A stretch of 64,000 bases of DNA from Anaeramoeba flamelloides (lineage: Eukaryota > Metamonada > Anaeramoebidae), in contig JANTQA010000040.1 of NCBI GenBank assembly GCA_027625915.1, positions 930,001 to 994,000 on the forward strand, read 5' to 3'. This document shows positions 1 to 11,285 of this stretch, in pieces. The position numbers were made by a program, and so were the translations under genes. The notes beneath the pieces were generated by a model. That model saw nothing but the letters and a program-made list of their open reading frames with translations, did not search any database and was not told the origin of the DNA. How positions within the stretch are numbered: the first letter of the stretch is position 1; every line of letters begins with the position of its first letter.

Positions 1-1
1 A

Positions 2-1417
2 AATAAATCCAGATTTAAGAAATTAGCTTTCGAGGGACAGGACACTCGGCAAAGAACACCTTCACTGTTTGGTAATAAAGAGAATTTCAAATCATAGTTA
101 TAATTCAAAATTGATGATTTTCAAAAGATCCACAATCTCAATCATTTAGAATAATTTTTTTAAATCAGAGAATTTGTTCCTGTTTTAAGAAAAAGCACAC
201 TTTTTGAATTCACCCCTTCCACTGTATTTTATGTTTTAGACTGAAGAAAATTCGTAAGACCCTCTCATTTCAAAAGTCTACCAATTCTTAAAAAATTTTT
301 AATTTTGTTACAAACCCAAATCTCCGGGCCTATCTCTAAGTTTTGAGTCTGTTTGAATTAAGATCAAAATGTCTCTATGTGAGTTGGTTGTGAATTTTTT
401 TTATAAAAACCAGAAGACGACTCAATTGAGGAAGAGCAGTTCCACGAACCTGGTCGGTTATGCTGGGTTTGTTTGAATTTTTCCAAAATTCGACTTCTTT
501 TTTAAACAAAATTCAACTTATATTATACATTATTTTTTCCTTTACTAATTTTTTCTACAATATTCCTTTTGAAAAAAACAAAAATAGAATGTATCAAAAC
601 TGTGGCAATACAGAAAAGAGGTTCAGTGAGGAGTGTAACTGTTCACTTCGAGAAGCCAAATTTTTTCTAAAAACGGCAAAAGAAGATTATAAAGTAATTC
701 TATTTTCCACAAAAAAAAAACAATTTTCCCAAATTTCGAATTTTAATTTAAAATTTGTATTTTCTTGAATTCTGTTTTTTATAGTTTGGGATGGGACTTT
801 ATGTGCTTACCCACCTAATTACTCAAGGAGGCTTTCAAAAAAAATCAATTAAGATCAAGAATATCTTTGAAATTGACCAAACCGATTTGGGGGGAAGAAA
901 TGAACGAAAGATCATAAAAACAAAAACCGAAAGCCAAATTCGCCGAGCGAGATCAAACAGTTATGAAAACCCAAAGACTCATGGCACCACGGAGAACTCC
1001 CAAACAATCCGTGATACGAAAAATGAGAGAAAAAGCTCAGGCCAATTGCAAGAAGAAGAACGCGATCAGGGGAACAAATCCTTGGGTGTATACAACGAAT
1101 TTGGCAGGCTGGACTACAATGACCTGAAGAGATTTTTGAACAACAAGCCAACACCACCCTGGAGAGAAAGGCTTCGCGCTTTCAAATCCTATGACACAAC
1201 CTTAGTGCAGGGGTTCCCACACGCGATGTTCACACGAGGAGACATCGTTCTCGACAAAAAACTCTTTTCCTTATATGAACAAATGAACAAGGGGAAGGTG
1301 TCTATCAAAAATTTGCAAAGAGGGGTGATCGCCTTTTTTGAACGAAACGGGTTCCAAAAGGTTGACGACAGAAGCAGAACGAAAATGGTCTTCCATTGGA
1401 AGTCTGCCAAAAATTAA
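2..1417 (+). CDS. Unrecognised protein, C-terminal part (partial at left edge, four exons)
   Basis: Four coding-like blocks join in phase with GT...AG introns: 2-71, 414-456, 588-693 and 785-1417 (introns 342, 131 and 91 bp; donors GTAATA, GTTATG, GTAATT). The last exon is by far the best supported: 210 codons of mixed composition, ending SAKN-TAA. The inferred product starts in a basic segment (KSRFKKLAF), passes an acidic stretch (DDSIEEEQFHEP), then a helical block (LREAKFFLKTAKEDYK joined to FGMGLYVLTHLIT), a Lys/Arg/Asn-rich linker, and a more globular C-terminus with PPWRERLRAF and FHWKSAKN. I recognise no domain. An alternative first exon starts at ATG 369 (MSLCELVV..., donor at 467), which also joins in phase to 588. 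Base composition is clearly less AT-rich than the flanks. Function unknown; it is not possible to say how much of the protein lies to the left. Confidence 0.55.
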
Positions 1418-3369
1418 AAGCATTTTTGATTTTTTTATTTTTTATTTTTAATTTTTCTTCTTATTCCTTCTCTTTAATTTGGAAGAGTAAAAATGTGGTG
1501 TGAGAAAACTACCTTCTTCTTTCTTTTTGATTTTTTCCACATTTATATTTGTAATTTTTTTAATTCTTTTTTTAATTTAAACTCCCAAACATTTTTACAT
1601 ATTTCTATTAAGAGATGTCCAAACTATGCTTTTTATTTCTCAATAAATCGCAAGAACAAACATTAAAATATAGAATAAATCATTAAATGTTACCATATAT
1701 AAATCAAAAATACTTTTTTTAATTTTGATTCATCAATAAATTTAATTTTTATTAATACTTTTTTTGGAATTTCTTGATTGATTTTTATTTTACTTTCGTT
1801 TACAGATCTGCGTGTTTTCAATCCTTTTTGTTTTCAGGAAACTTTGCTTTACTAATTTCTAGGGTTGAAATTTATTTTACTTTTTTTTTTTTTAAAATTT
1901 TTACCAAATTAATTACATGATTTTTTTTCTGTCATCCAATAATCAAATTCAGTAGTCGCCCACCTTCTCTTTAAATTTTTTTTATTTACTGATTTTAAAA
2001 GTGAAGACATAATAATTTTGATCTCAAATTTTATTTACAGAACATGTCTTTATTTTTGAGAACTACACAATTCAGTCAAATGGAAAATTCTTAATGTTAA
2101 ATTTTAATTAATGTTGAAATTTAAAATTAAGAAAAAATACTTATAGTTAAAACTCTTTTTACTTTTTTTTCTTTTTAGAAAAAAATTATTTGTTCATACA
2201 GAAACAATACATTGTTGAAAAACGGCTGACAGAGGTTTGTCTTTGTGAATTATTTATATTTAAAAATTGTCAAGTATTTCTTGAAACTTTATTTCAACCC
2301 AACCCAATAGATTTGACGTATTATTAGGAATCGAATCGCTTTTAGGGACAGAGATATCAAGTTTGTTTTTTTAAAGGGTTACACTAAATATTTTGTAAAA
2401 TTTTATAAACTAACTAAAAGAGTTATTTGGATCGATTAAAGTGCCACACAATACACTTTTAGAAAGTATTTTTTCACTGAAAATTGTTGAAAAAATATGA
2501 AAAAGTTTTCACTTGTTTTTGCTTATTTTTCATTTTTTCGTTTTCAAAAACGTGAAAAAAAAGAAATAGATTGGAATTTGGGTGATCTCTCTTTATTTGC
2601 TTGAGCGGGTTTATTGTGTTTATGTTGGCCAAGTCTTGGGGATAATCAAGAATCTTTTATTCTTAAAATTGTTCAGAATTTAAAAAATAAAAATCAGTCG
2701 AAATTTTATACCTTTTAAATTAAAAATACTAATCAGGAATATCGGAATTTTGTGATCCAATTATTTAACCTTTTTTACCAACAGCTGATTTGTGGGCTTA
2801 AAAGAATGTTGAGAATAGAAATCTTGTTGAACTTTTAAATTTGGGTTTTTTATTAAAATTTTCTGGTTTGGTAACAAAGGTTTATGGATATATTTTATCT
2901 CTTTGTCATTTTCTCATGAAAACCCTTCAACCTACCTACAAAAAAATTGAATTTCTATTCCTTTCCTTTTCTTTTGAATGTTTCCATGACAGATTCTATT
3001 CAGTGTTGACTTTTTCTTTTTTAAATTAATTTCACGAAGGTGGTCTTTAAGGATTATCAGAATTTTATGCTGGGTGGATACCATTTTTAAGTGTAGAAAC
3101 ATATTTATGGGCTTAAAAGAAACTTGATCTTATAGATCTTGCTAACTCTAAAATTTAGAGTGTTTTTTGGAAATTTTTGAGTTTGGCAAAGTCATTTTTA
3201 GGTTTAATTTAACATCTTTGTTATTTTCTCTTGACAAATCTTGATAGTATTCTTGAAAAAATAAAGAATTCCGACTTTCTTCTCTGGTGTCTCTAAATTG
3301 GTTTTTTTGATGCTGAAAAAAAAATTTTGGGTTAATTTTGTTTTGTTGGGTATTTAAAAGCTAAGTGTA

Positions 3370-3744
3370 TAGTCAGTTTCACATTTAAGGTACAAACTTT
3401 CAACGAAATTTAAGGTACAATAAAAATCTCAAATTAACATACATGATTTCAAATTCTACAGTCAGTTTCACTTTTAAGGCACAAACTAGCAACGAAATTT
3501 AAGGCACACAAAAAATCACAAATTAAGGCACAAAATTCAAAGTCTAGTAAAAATAAATTGTAAAAAATGAAATTTCAAATTTTGTGCCTTAATTTGAGAT
3601 TAATTTGTGCCTTAAATTTCGTTGAAAGTTTGTGCCTTAAAAGTGAAACTGACTGTAGAATTTGAAATCATGTGCCTTAATTTGAGATTTTTTTTGTGCC
3701 TTAAATTTCGTAGTAAGTTTGTGCTTTAAAAATGAAACTGACTG
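3370..3744. repeat. Hairpin element (family 1), outer copy interrupted by a second copy
   Basis: The left arm (3370-3456) and right arm (3658-3744) are inverted copies of each other with terminal TAGTCAGTTTCA / TGAAACTGACTG and flanking TA dinucleotides (3368-3369 and 3745-3746), as expected of a TA-targeting element. Each arm carries spaced TTAAGG(C/T)AC boxes. The arms are separated by a complete second copy at 3459-3655. No coding capacity, so this is a MITE-like element. Confidence 0.8.
3459..3655. repeat. Hairpin element (family 1), inner copy
   Basis: A 197-bp near-perfect inverted repeat with CAGTCAGTTTCACTTTTAAG at its left end and the complement at its right end, flanked by TA on both sides. 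It contains six TTAAGGCAC-type boxes, three per arm, around a short AT-rich loop. It lies exactly at the centre of the outer copy. Confidence 0.85.
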
Positions 3745-5102
3745 TATTGATTAGGTTTCTGGACTTTTTTTTTTGAATTTTTTCGATCTTTGGGATCTTG
3801 AAACCCATTCTATTTCCTTTCCTTTTATTGAGAGTTTTGTTAGGGTTAGTAGAATAATTCTCCCAACAAAGTAACAATACCTCAAAATCAACTGATTGGG
3901 TTGTTTAACATTAGGTGGTGGTTTGAGAAACTTAACAAGCATTCCTTTAGACAGGTACCTTTAATATTTTTTACTTTTGTAATTCAATTCAATCTCAACC
4001 ACAAACTTGATGAATTGGTAAAATAGAGAAATTTTAGTCTTAAATGGTAATTGCTTCGATCCTTTTGTGTTGGGAAATGGAAATTTAATTGTTGTTTATA
4101 TACCCTTTCTACACAACAAACCCAAAATATAAAATCCCACTTGATGGTTTTGTGTTCCTTTGAAAAAATGCTTTGTGTTTTTACAAATTAAAAAAAAATT
4201 TAAAAGGAAGAACAAAAAAAACAACAAAAAAAAAACTCTTTTGTAATTATTTAAAGCACAAAACCAATTCAAGACTTCAAAATAGCATTGCCAAAATTTC
4301 TGATCCTTCACGAAATTGAAAAAAAAATTCCCTTCGTCAAATCCAAAAAATTTTCTCTCAAAATTTTCGACTTCCAAAATGATATTGTGAAAATGTCACT
4401 CCACTTTATATTGAAGTATGTTAGAGTTAGTTGTGAGTGTAGCTACCCATTTGAAAAGAAAGTGGAGTGACGTATTCCTAATATCAAAAAAAAAAAAAAG
4501 CTTTTTATTTTTGCCTTGCTTTGTTGGGATTTTTCGAAAAGTTTTTGGATCAATAAATTATTTTCTTCAAAATCTTAAAATGCAAAAAATTGGCAATATT
4601 TTGACTTTCCCTCTTTTCATTGGATTTTAAAGGTCTTAATCTATTTACTGATTTGTATTTCAATGCTCACAGAGCATAAAATTCAGATAGTCCTTAAGAG
4701 TAAAAGTGTGGTGGTTTGTTTTCCCGAGTTACTCCTTTTTAAGAACATAAAAGCTTCAATTTTCAATCCGAAATGAAATTGAAAAATTATTTGTTGTTTT
4801 TTGGTATTTGAAAAAATAATTTGAAAGAAAACCAAAAGAAAAAAGTTTATTTTCGACTCGACGAAAACAAACTTTATATTTTTTTTAAATTTTGATTTTT
4901 TGTTGTTCTTTTCGATCATTTTTTGTGAAAAAGAACCTTTTCAAAATAACCTGGACAGGTCTACTTAATCCGCGTTTTAAAAAACAAACAGAGTTTTTTT
5001 TTTATTTGAAAACATATTTCTTAATCTTTTCCTGGTTTTTGAATTCTAAACGGGTAACAATTTACTCTTCAGTTTTTGTTATATTTTTTCTTTTCTTTTC
5101 TA

Positions 5103-5298
5103 CAGTCAGTTTCACTTTTAAGGCACAAACTTTCAACGAAATTTAAGGCACAATAAAAATCTCAAATTAAGAAAAATTTTGGAATTTTTTTTTTTACAAT
5201 TTATTTTTACTAGAATTTGAATTTTGTGCTTTAATTTGAGATTTTTATTGTGCCTTAAATTTCGTTGAAAGTTTGTGCCTTAAAAGTGAAACTGACTG
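5103..5298. repeat. Hairpin element (family 1), second locus
   Basis: 196 bp, starting CAGTCAGTTTCAC and ending GTGAAACTGACTG, flanked by TA on both sides. The arms match the copy at 3459-3655 nearly base for base, including the TTAAGGCAC boxes and the CAACGAAATTTAAGG segment. No coding capacity. Confidence 0.85.
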
Positions 5299-6224
5299 TA
5301 AATTGAGTTACCAACGAAGTAAGGTTGTAGTTTAAATACTCTATTTTGAAAAGAGAAATTGAAAATGTCTTTAAAATTTTGCAGACTTTCAATTACAAAT
5401 ACTAGTAAGGTTCTTTCAATTAATTCTCACGTAAATATATTAATGGTTTCCCATTATGCTCTTATTTAAAAAATAGATTCAATAAATCAGGGATCTAATT
5501 AGAAAATTTTATCTCAAAAAATAGAGAAAATTTTTACCAAATCAAAAAAACAAAAAAATACAAAAAAACTGAGAAAAGTACGAAAAATTTTGATACAAAT
5601 TCAATTTCTAATATAAAAATCACTCAAAAGAACAAGGTGTTTACTTTCAAAATTGATTTGGACTTAAACCTACAATTATAATTACGGATTTGAAGTTTTA
5701 TTGGTCTGACTCTAAAATAAATTAATTTCATATAAATTACTCTATATAGTTGTATATATAACCCGAGTTAACACCCTTAACCCATTTCAAAAATTTGTCT
5801 CATTTTTTTTTTTTTAGAGTTGTGTCTTGGAAGTGAAGAAATCACATATATATTCTATGTTCCGATTCAAATTGATTTTAGATGTTAGATCTTTGATTAA
5901 TTGTAATGATTCAATAATATTAAATGATTTTGATTCAAAAATTTTGTCATATTTTTAAAATTTCTGAGATTAAAAGATTTTTTTATATAAAAATTCAAAA
6001 ATTGATCTCTTTCTCGTTTTAATTGTCAAAAAATAGATTTTCATCTTTCAATATCTTCATAGTTCTTTTTTGAAATTTATTTAAAGAATCCTCTACTTTG
6101 TTTATGTGCTGTTTTCAAACCATTTATTTGATTATTTTCTTTCTTCAGTCAGGTAATATTTTTTACATGAGTTAAAATTTAGAAGTGGGTTAAAGTCGAA
6201 AACATGTGTTATTTTACACCAATG

Positions 6225-7289
6225 TAAACCCCAATTCAAAATTTTTAACACACCAAAATTCGATTTGTGAAAAAAAAAACTTATTTAACCACTTCTCGAA
6301 GATTTACCAAATTAGAACCATTCACCAATTGAAATGCTAACACCTTTTTATAAAATAAAATACTCACAAAACAATAAATAAATAATTATCAATACAAATA
6401 AATCATGGTGTGTGTTAAAAATTTTGGAGAGAGCAAAACAAAAAAAGAAACTAGATTCCAAAAATTTGGACACAGTTTAAACAGTTGAAAGAACATCATT
6501 ACTGTACTTTAAATTCAAATTGGAAAGAGTTTGATTTTACAAACAATTTCATTTTTTGTCTTTTTTGTTTTGTTTTCATTTCCTTTTTTGCAGTTTCATA
6601 ATCTGTTTGGTTAGATCTGGAATTTTTTTTCAATGATTGATAGAAGGTTAGTGTTAAGTTTGTTAAATTGGAAAATCAAATACAATTGGTAGATGATATC
6701 TTATCATTTGATCGATCAACAATTGTTGTTGAAATTTCAACAAATTTACCAATACATTTTTTGTTCAGCTCGTTTCATTATTTTGGACACACCTGTTTTT
6801 ATTTTTCAGTTTTAAATTTTTTTCTTTTATTTGGATGAAAATGATTACTTATAAAAACACTAATACCTTGTTACTTAAATGTAGTTTTATATTAGGTTTG
6901 GGAAAATACAATAAATTGGATTTTTTTTTGCCTATTTTTGATTTTGGGTGTGTCCAAATTTTTGGAACGGGGTTTACATTAGTAAATTTGTTTAAATTCT
7001 ATTAGGAATATTGATCGATCAAAAGGTTAGATACTACCAACTAATTTTATTTGAGTTCTTCTATTTGGAACAACTCGACTTTAACATAATATAAACCTTT
7101 TAGAAAAATTTTGATCGAACGAAGCAAATTACGTAATTCAAACAATGAAATGAAAACAAAAAACTAAAAGATGAAAAAATGATTATCATATTTTACAAAA
7201 ATCAAAATTATCTCAAATTTCAATGAAATTGTATTATTGTGATTGTTTGGAACGTTTTAGCTGTGTGGAAAATTTTGAATTTTAGTTTA
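6225..7289. repeat. Tc1/mariner-like non-coding element (family 2, subfamily C), interrupted
   Basis: Begins TAAACCCCAATTCAAAATTT and ends AATTTTGAATTTTAGTTTA, imperfect terminal inverted repeats. The same sequence, uninterrupted, occurs at 25581-26115 and 59544-60085. Here it is split after about 220 bp by a subfamily B copy (about 6446-6976), after which it resumes with GTAAATTTGTTTAAATTCTA. TA ends and the TIR style are those of Tc1/mariner; no transposase frame remains. Confidence 0.8.
6446..6976. repeat. Tc1/mariner-like non-coding element (family 2, subfamily B), inserted in the previous element
   Basis: About 530 bp with inverted ends ATTCCAAAAATTTGGACACA and GTGTCCAAATTTTTGGAA. A second copy lies at about 39993-40525 and a more diverged one at about 21717-22238. 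Its internal sequence resembles the reverse complement of subfamily C (shared GATCGATCAA and TACTACCAAC-type segments), so B and C are diverged members of one family in opposite orientations. It contains no credible transposase frame. Confidence 0.8.
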
Positions 7290-7309
7290 GTAAGGAAAAA
7301 AATACCGAA

Positions 7310-8260
7310 CCTGAAAACAACCCCTGAAAAGATTTTTAATTATGATTTTACTCAATTCTTTTTAATTCTGGAAAATTTATTTAATTTTCTTTTAATTTCT
7401 AAAATTAAAAAAAAAATGTTGTTAATTTTCATTGATTTTTCTGTTTATTTGGAAAATAGATATATTTTCTATATGTTTTTTTTTTTTTTTTTTGAGTTTT
7501 CTATTTATTTGTCAAGCGTTCTAGGTTTTTTTTTGAGGTTTTCTATTTTATTTGTGAAGTGTTCTAGGTTTTTTTTATCTTTTTGGAAACAACCAAATTT
7601 TAATAAATTTTCAGTTTATTGCAAAAATAAAAAAAAACCTAAAGAAAATCTATTGATTTTCCAAATAAATAGAAAACTCAAAAAAACCTGACGAAAATTA
7701 ATAGATTTCCCAAATAAAATACCCCCCCCCCCCCAAAAAAAAAAAAAAAAAATCTAGAACACTTCACATTTAAAAAAGAAAACCCCAAGAAAAATTTGGC
7801 ATTCTACAGACATTTTCTTATGTTTTTTTTTAATTTTAGATACCTAATGAAAACTAAATAAAATTTTCAGTTTATTTCTAAAATTAAAAAAAAATCACTG
7901 TTATCTTTTCCAGAATTTGAAAGAATTCAGTAAAATCTATGTGATTTATCATAATTCATTTGAATCATGAAAACCTATAGGATATTTCTGTTTGTTTTTT
8001 ATTTTTTATTTTATTTTTTGATTTTTCAAATAAACTCAAAATTAAATAAATTTTTTGTTTATTTAAAATCTAAAAAAAAACGCAGTTGACTTTTCCAGAA
8101 TTTAAAATAATTTTGCGAAATTCTATGGCTTTATTCTATTCTTTTGAATATCATAAACCACATTGCAATTTATGTGTGTTTTCCAGAATTCAATATAACC
8201 CTGTAAAATTCTATATGATTTTACACATTTATTTTCAATTATGAATAACCGGGACACTAC
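7310..8260. repeat. AT-rich foldback-like repeat containing a C13/A18 tract
   Basis: Contains several inverted copies of a GAGTTTTCTATTTATTTG / CAAATAAATAGAAAACTC type sequence and of TTCTAGGTTTTTT / AAAAAATCTAGAA. Related sequence, with the motif GATTTTACTC...CTTTTGAATT.TGGAAAAC, occurs at about 34040-34550 and 45150-45460. A run of 13 C at 7722-7734 followed by 18 A is unusual in this composition. The open frame at 7239-7691 is a by-product of this repeat. Boundaries are approximate. Confidence 0.5.
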
Positions 8261-11200
8261 AATAATTATCATCAGTTATTTTTTTCATGTTTTGAGGGTT
8301 TTTTTGATGAAATAAGTGTTTTCAAAACCATTGATTATTTACTCTGTATAAAAGCATCCTAAAATTAAATATAATAAGAATTCATTTTCGATATTTGTGT
8401 GAAAATTTTTTTAACCATAAAAAAACACTTTTTTTCTTAACTAGATACTAATAAAAATAGTGGCAGGGTTAACAACAATAAAAACTACAGCATCAAGGTT
8501 TTTCATTACAATGGGTATTGATTATAACGTGGATTCGCTTGATTAACAAAGATGAAATGGTAATTGAAGTAATAATTCTGTCTAACTTGAAATTTTCAAT
8601 TTTATTTTATCCTACTAGTTGTGCCCGAAATATAAAACCTGTTCATTTTTTCTTATTGTTCTGATACAGTATCTAGTTAAGTGTCCAATTATATATACAT
8701 ATTAAAATATAGTTTGGCGATAAAATTCTAGATATTTTGAGTATGTTTTACATTATTAATCAAATATATTTATTTTTTTTTTTTTTTTTGATTTTAATAA
8801 AGATTGTGGTTTTGAAATAATAAAAACGTTTGTCAAAAATTAACTCTATTTTTGGAGAAAATTTTTATATTAGAAAATTCATTTGAAGAATTTTTTTTTC
8901 GTAATAAAACTGTATAAAACCAATACCATATTTACTTATTGTGATTTTCTTTAATCTAATAATGCTTTAGCATTCTGGAGTAAATAAACACAAATGTTTA
9001 TTTTGAAGTGCATGTTTTACCAAGTATTCACTGATTGTTTTAGCAACCGAACATTAGCGTCACCATTAATAGATTTTATATATTCTTGACCTTCCAGCTA
9101 TACTTATTTATTACTAACCTGTGAAAAAATTAACATATTTTTTAATAGGCAACTTTACTGAAAACGGAAAGTAAAACTGATTAATAGAAGAAACAAATTA
9201 ACTTCGAACAATAATCCATTATATTATTTTCAATCAAATTAATAAAAAAAAATTGAATCTACTTGATTAGCAAAATATTAGAAGTGGTTTTAGAGATCTC
9301 ATAAATAGTGGATTTTTTCAAAAAGTTTTTAATAACTGATCAACCAAATAAAAGTACCATTCCCAAAAGAGAGTATTTAAAAAAACTATTATTGTGCTGA
9401 ATCCTCATTTTTTCTTTAATTATTCATTTTTTCTTATATTAATTGGTCTTACTATTTAAACTATAATAATAATATCAAAATTTTCATTCAACTTTAAAAA
9501 ATAACACCCCCTTAAGAATCAAAAATCACCAAAGTATCAAATAGGGAAATGTATGATTTAAGTTCATATACAGAATTAAAAATTTGAAATGTTCCATGAT
9601 TTAAAAAAGATATCATTTTTTTCCACCCAAATCTAAAAAAAAAATGACAAAAAAGAAAATATATATAATGATGAATTAATTGACGTGTACTTTAGATCAA
9701 CTTATTGTCAGTTGATTGCACTTTCACTTTTGGCGTTTTTCAAATGATCGAATTTTATTTTTTTTTATTCATTATAACTTTTTAGGATGATGGTGAGAAC
9801 TTCTAATTATTAAAATTGGATGAGTTCTCGGATAAATCAAATTGGTAAATTTTATTTAGTTCAAGTATAACATCTCATTCTAAATTTCGAAAAAAACCGA
9901 AAATTAAACTAGTTTTTAATCATCTGAGACACCGATTTGAATGTTTTTGACAAACAATAATAATAAAAAAACTGAGTTGAAAATTCCAAGATCAAATTGA
10001 TCAATTTCTTTGATTTTTGTACTTTAAAGTTGATTTTTGGAAATTCTCTATTAGTGAAAAATTTTCAAAATGTGAAATAAATTGGTTGAATTTTTTGGGA
10101 TTTTTTTTTATTTATTTCAAAATAAGAAAAATTATAAATATATTTGTTTCCTTTTTTTGTTTTATTTTAATTTTATTGTAATTATTAGTATTAACTTGTG
10201 AGTTTCGAATAATAACTCTTGAGATTTTGTTCATTTCTCCAAAATAAATAAATTATTCTTCTCTCTTGTTGATATTAAAAATATCACCTACCCTAATAAA
10301 AAAAAAGTTTTTATAAAGTGTTATAAACATATTGTAAAGGTGTTATAAACACTTAAAATTAACTAAATTTCATAATAAATGGCCCATATTACATTTGAAT
10401 AATGAATTTCTTTTGTATCGTTTGGAAGTTTTTCCTCTCACAATAAAAAGTTTGCAAATAAATCATTTTTTCTCTTTTTTATTTTTTCAACGGTGTTTTG
10501 TTAAAATTGAAAATGAAAATGGAAAATTGGAAAGAAGTAACAGATGAATTAATGAAAAATTTGGTTTCAAATATGAAAAAGAGATTATATTTTGTTATTC
10601 AAATGGAAGGAGAATCAATAAATGGCTTTTTGTATTTTTTTGTATTTTCTATTTTTTATGTAATGCTTCTTTCAAAATAAATGTCCCAATTTTTTTTAAC
10701 AGTTTTTTTATATTTTTTTTCTTTCTTTTATTTTTAGACCAAAAATAAATATCTCTTGAGTATAGAATTGAATATTAAAATCTTAATTTTTTTATTATAA
10801 TAGATAACTTCCATTATTAAAAATATTTTTATTTAAAATTTGATTTTTAATGTGCCAATTATTATGAAAGATAGTTTAGTATAAAATTTTAAAATAACAA
10901 CTTTTAGACAAGTAATATTTATTACAACTGTGTTATAAATTCTACAACATGTTAGAAGTCAGTTATAAGAATATTTTTTTAAAAAAAATGGTGAAAATAT
11001 CATCATATAAATAGAAATTGTGTTGTAAAAATGTTATATAGATGTTATAAAAAAAGGTTTTTTTATTAAGGCACCGAGAAGTATAATCAATATATTTTTT
11101 TGAGTTCACTAAAATAAAGCCAGATAATTTTGGAAAGGTGATTGAAAATTTTGTTCACTTTATTTTGTGACAAAGAATACCTTGAATTTTCAGTTGCATT

Positions 11201-11285
11201 CCTAATTAAAAACCGTTTTGAACTTTTTTTAATCTTCATTTTTTTAACCAAATGGTTATTCATTTTTGTTAAAAATGTTTTCAAT
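8261..11285. other. AT-rich spacer
   Basis: No repeat family or gene is recognisable over most of these 3 kb. The one frame with a plausible composition is the short one at 10498-10680, listed separately. Confidence 0.5.
10498..10680 (+). CDS. Possible small protein or stray exon (low confidence)
   Basis: A frame of about 60 codons whose middle (from MENWKEVTDELMKNL through VIQMEGES) has a charged, helix-like composition unlike the Phe/Lys/Asn frames of the spacers. The first in-frame ATG is at 10513. The C-terminal third is hydrophobic (FLYFFVFSIFYVML) and could be either a membrane segment or non-coding read-through. No neighbouring exon, splice site or known family supports it. Confidence 0.2.
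   Translation: MLKLKMKMENWKEVTDELMKNLVSNMKKRLYFVIQMEGESINGFLYFFVFSIFYVMLLSK

Larger units (their letters stand above)
1418..6224. other. AT-rich spacer without a recognised gene
   Basis: About 4.8 kb of very AT-rich sequence between the first gene and the first Tc1-like repeat. Short open frames occur (for example 2841-3029, 4096-4377, 4892-5146), but they are Phe/Lys/Asn-rich, have no internal structure, and overlap repeats. The only structured content I see is the ~196-bp hairpin element family at 3370-3744 and 5103-5298. Confidence 0.6.

Noticed and set aside
588-670. Alternative reading of exon 3 of the first gene (CIKTVAIQKRGSVRSVTVHF..., ending in TAA)
   Set aside because: Coding-like, but it would end the gene before the well-supported last exon and leave that exon without an upstream partner. 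The chosen frame joins both sides in phase.
912-1410. Minus-strand open frames opposite the first gene's last exon
   Set aside because: They are shadows of the plus-strand coding exon; their composition follows its reverse complement and they have no splice or start support.
791-1417. The last exon of the first gene read as a complete 208-residue protein starting at ATG 791
   Set aside because: An acceptor (TTTTTATAG) ends at 784 and the frame continues in phase into upstream exons, so the ATG is internal.
7239-7691. 150-residue plus-strand frame
   Set aside because: Nearly all Phe, Lys, Asn and Ile, and it runs through a dispersed inverted repeat; no coding texture.
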